A DNA stretch of 64,000 nucleotides from Ceratopteris richardii (lineage: Eukaryota > Streptophyta > Polypodiopsida > Polypodiales > Pteridaceae), in the NCBI GenBank assembly GCA_020310875.1, contig CM035420.1, positions 190,122,380 through 190,186,379 of the forward strand. Direction: 5' to 3'. Numbering within the stretch: the stretch's first letter is position 1; the number at the start of each line of letters is the position of its first letter. The notes under the pieces are model-generated. The model had not been told where the DNA came from. It saw nothing but the letters and a program-made list of their open reading frames with translations, and did not search any database. Shown here piece after piece: positions 63,063 through 64,000 of the stretch. Position numbers and translations under genes: made by a program.

Positions 63063-64000
63063 GGGGAATCATATAAAATTCATTTGTGTTCTAGGTACGA
63101 AAGACTTGATTCAGAATAATGTGGTTACGCTGTAGTTCAGAATGACAATTGTTCCTCTTTTCATAGAGAGCTTGAACATGTATATAATTTATAAAACAAT
63201 GTTTCAGCTCTCATTACATATTTATCCTAAATAGTGCTCTCTCATGCGTTCTGTCATCTGTGGTATCTACATCAGCAAAAGCAAACGCATAAACAGTGTT
63301 CTCAATAGCAGCTTGGAGATGTGTTTGGCATATCATTCAGAATGACCTGGTACATGGTTGGGGTTAATGTGCCTCTTCGATGGAACTTCTGAGTCTCTAG
63401 AGTGTGGCCAAAATTTTGGATGCCTACTCCAAGTGTGGCTTCTTTCAGCGATTGAAGACTTGCCAGGCCAAGCCCCTTTCCGTTTTTTCGCCAGAAGAAA
63501 GGTGGGGGGGCATGCCGTTTTGCTGACAAATCTGACAAAAGAAACGAAAAAGGGGGGTTGTTATCTTTCTGACGGGCAGCTCTTCAATGTTTGAGGGGGG
63601 AGAGAGAGAGGGTAGCGGGCTCGTTCTTCCTGCAAAAATGAACGATCAAAAACAGTCTCATCTATCTTCTGCGGTGTGTGCCTCGTCCAGCAGCCATAGC
63701 CAGGAATCCAATGGCAACAACGCTAAGCTTTACAAGGACAGAGAGAGAGGAAGGAGGAGGGAGAAGACTAACGTCACTTTCCTCTAAGCCTGGCTTCGGA
63801 CGCTCTCTGCTTTCTCCTCACCCCTTTGCTGCTGCACCTTGATCTTCATTCACTGCATTTTCGCCAGAGGTTATCTGTAAGATCGAGCTTCAGTTTCCAA
63901 TGGAATAATCGATCCAAGCAGGCCCGGAGAAACAGGATTTCAAACTTTCACGACCGACAACAGATGAGTTTTCAGATTAGGAGCAATTGGAAGTGACGAT

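Larger units (their letters stand above)
42299..64000 (+). mobile_element. Tandem array of a gag-only LTR element (6.67-kb unit, >3.2 copies)
   Basis: Head-to-tail units start at 42299, 48965, 55632 and 62298, the last cut by the window edge. Each unit reads LTR (about 3464 bp, TGTTAGCCCACAA...GAGCCGATTCA), a primer-binding-like site (TTTGGTGCGTCTGCCGGG), one gag-like ORF, non-coding DNA and a polypurine tract (AAGAAGAGGGGAG) touching the next TG. Neighbouring units therefore share LTRs. No protease, reverse transcriptase or integrase is present, so it must depend on another element. The primer-binding-like site resembles the tRNA-Asp type used by Athila/Tat gypsy elements. Units differ by only a handful of bases, so the element is very young and looks whole. 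Confidence 0.88.
62298..64000 (+). repeat. LTR 4 of the array (cut by window edge)
   Basis: First 1.7 kb of a further LTR, carrying the variants of LTRs 2 and 3. The array continues beyond the window. Confidence 0.85.

Noticed and set aside
42299-64000. A satellite or a tandemly amplified host gene cluster
   Set aside because: The polypurine tract, the primer-binding-like site, TG...CA ends and the CCHC protein in every unit fit an LTR element better. The host-gene pieces are only fragments.

Overview
The window is plant nuclear DNA, most likely from a seed plant with a large, repeat-rich genome (a gymnosperm or an early-diverging angiosperm would fit). This rests on a plant-specific bHLH gene with introns up to 14.7 kb, nested Ty1/copia and Ty3/gypsy remains, a CACTA transposon, tRNA-derived SINEs and very long microsatellites. 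No bacterial operon, CRISPR array or replication origin was seen.

Region 1 (1-28.4 kb, minus strand) is one host gene. It encodes an ABORTED MICROSPORES (AMS/TDR)-type bHLH transcription factor. I resolved seven exons by hand at 28333-28248, 27589-27404, 26687-26612, 26503-26435, 18179-17325, 16616-16332 and 1629-1459. They give 576 codons, and the reading frame is maintained at every junction. The last exon or exons were not found and probably lie beyond position 1. Intron 5 is a GC-AG intron that splits the bHLH domain. Introns 4 and 6 hold most of the mobile DNA: a copia element (about 4.1-11.0 kb) with a second copia inserted in it, minisatellites, a broken gypsy element (11.0-15.0 kb), a LINE 3' end (18.4-19.15 kb), and a long imperfect inverted repeat (23.9-25.7 kb).

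Region 2 (28.4-35.7 kb) is intergenic. It holds the promoter side of the AMS-like gene, with a TATA box and a (CT)54 tract, then a cluster of tRNA-derived SINEs (30.1-31.6 kb), unassigned DNA, and the 3' end plus LTR of a third copia element (34.6-35.7 kb).

Region 3 (35.7-42.3 kb) is the 3' half of a CACTA (En/Spm) transposon. Its left terminus and part of its TNP2 transposase gene (minus strand) are visible. It is swollen by (CA)n, (TA)n and (TACA)n tracts and carries a solo-LTR relic and an organelle-type tRNA-Trp gene.

Region 4 (42299-64000) is the most striking part. It is a head-to-tail array of a 6.67-kb unit (three full units and a fourth entering the right edge), almost identical from copy to copy. 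A polypurine tract lies just before TG..., and a primer-binding-like site just after ...CA. These landmarks show an array of one gag-only, non-autonomous LTR element arranged LTR-internal-LTR-internal-LTR-internal-LTR. Its unusually long LTR (about 3.46 kb) carries, 4 bp apart, C-terminal fragments of two unrelated host genes: a DUF707 protein and a glyoxalase-like VOC protein. Its internal region encodes one intact 475-aa protein with a CCHC knuckle near the N-terminus and a long coiled coil behind it. The array sits inside the CACTA transposase gene.
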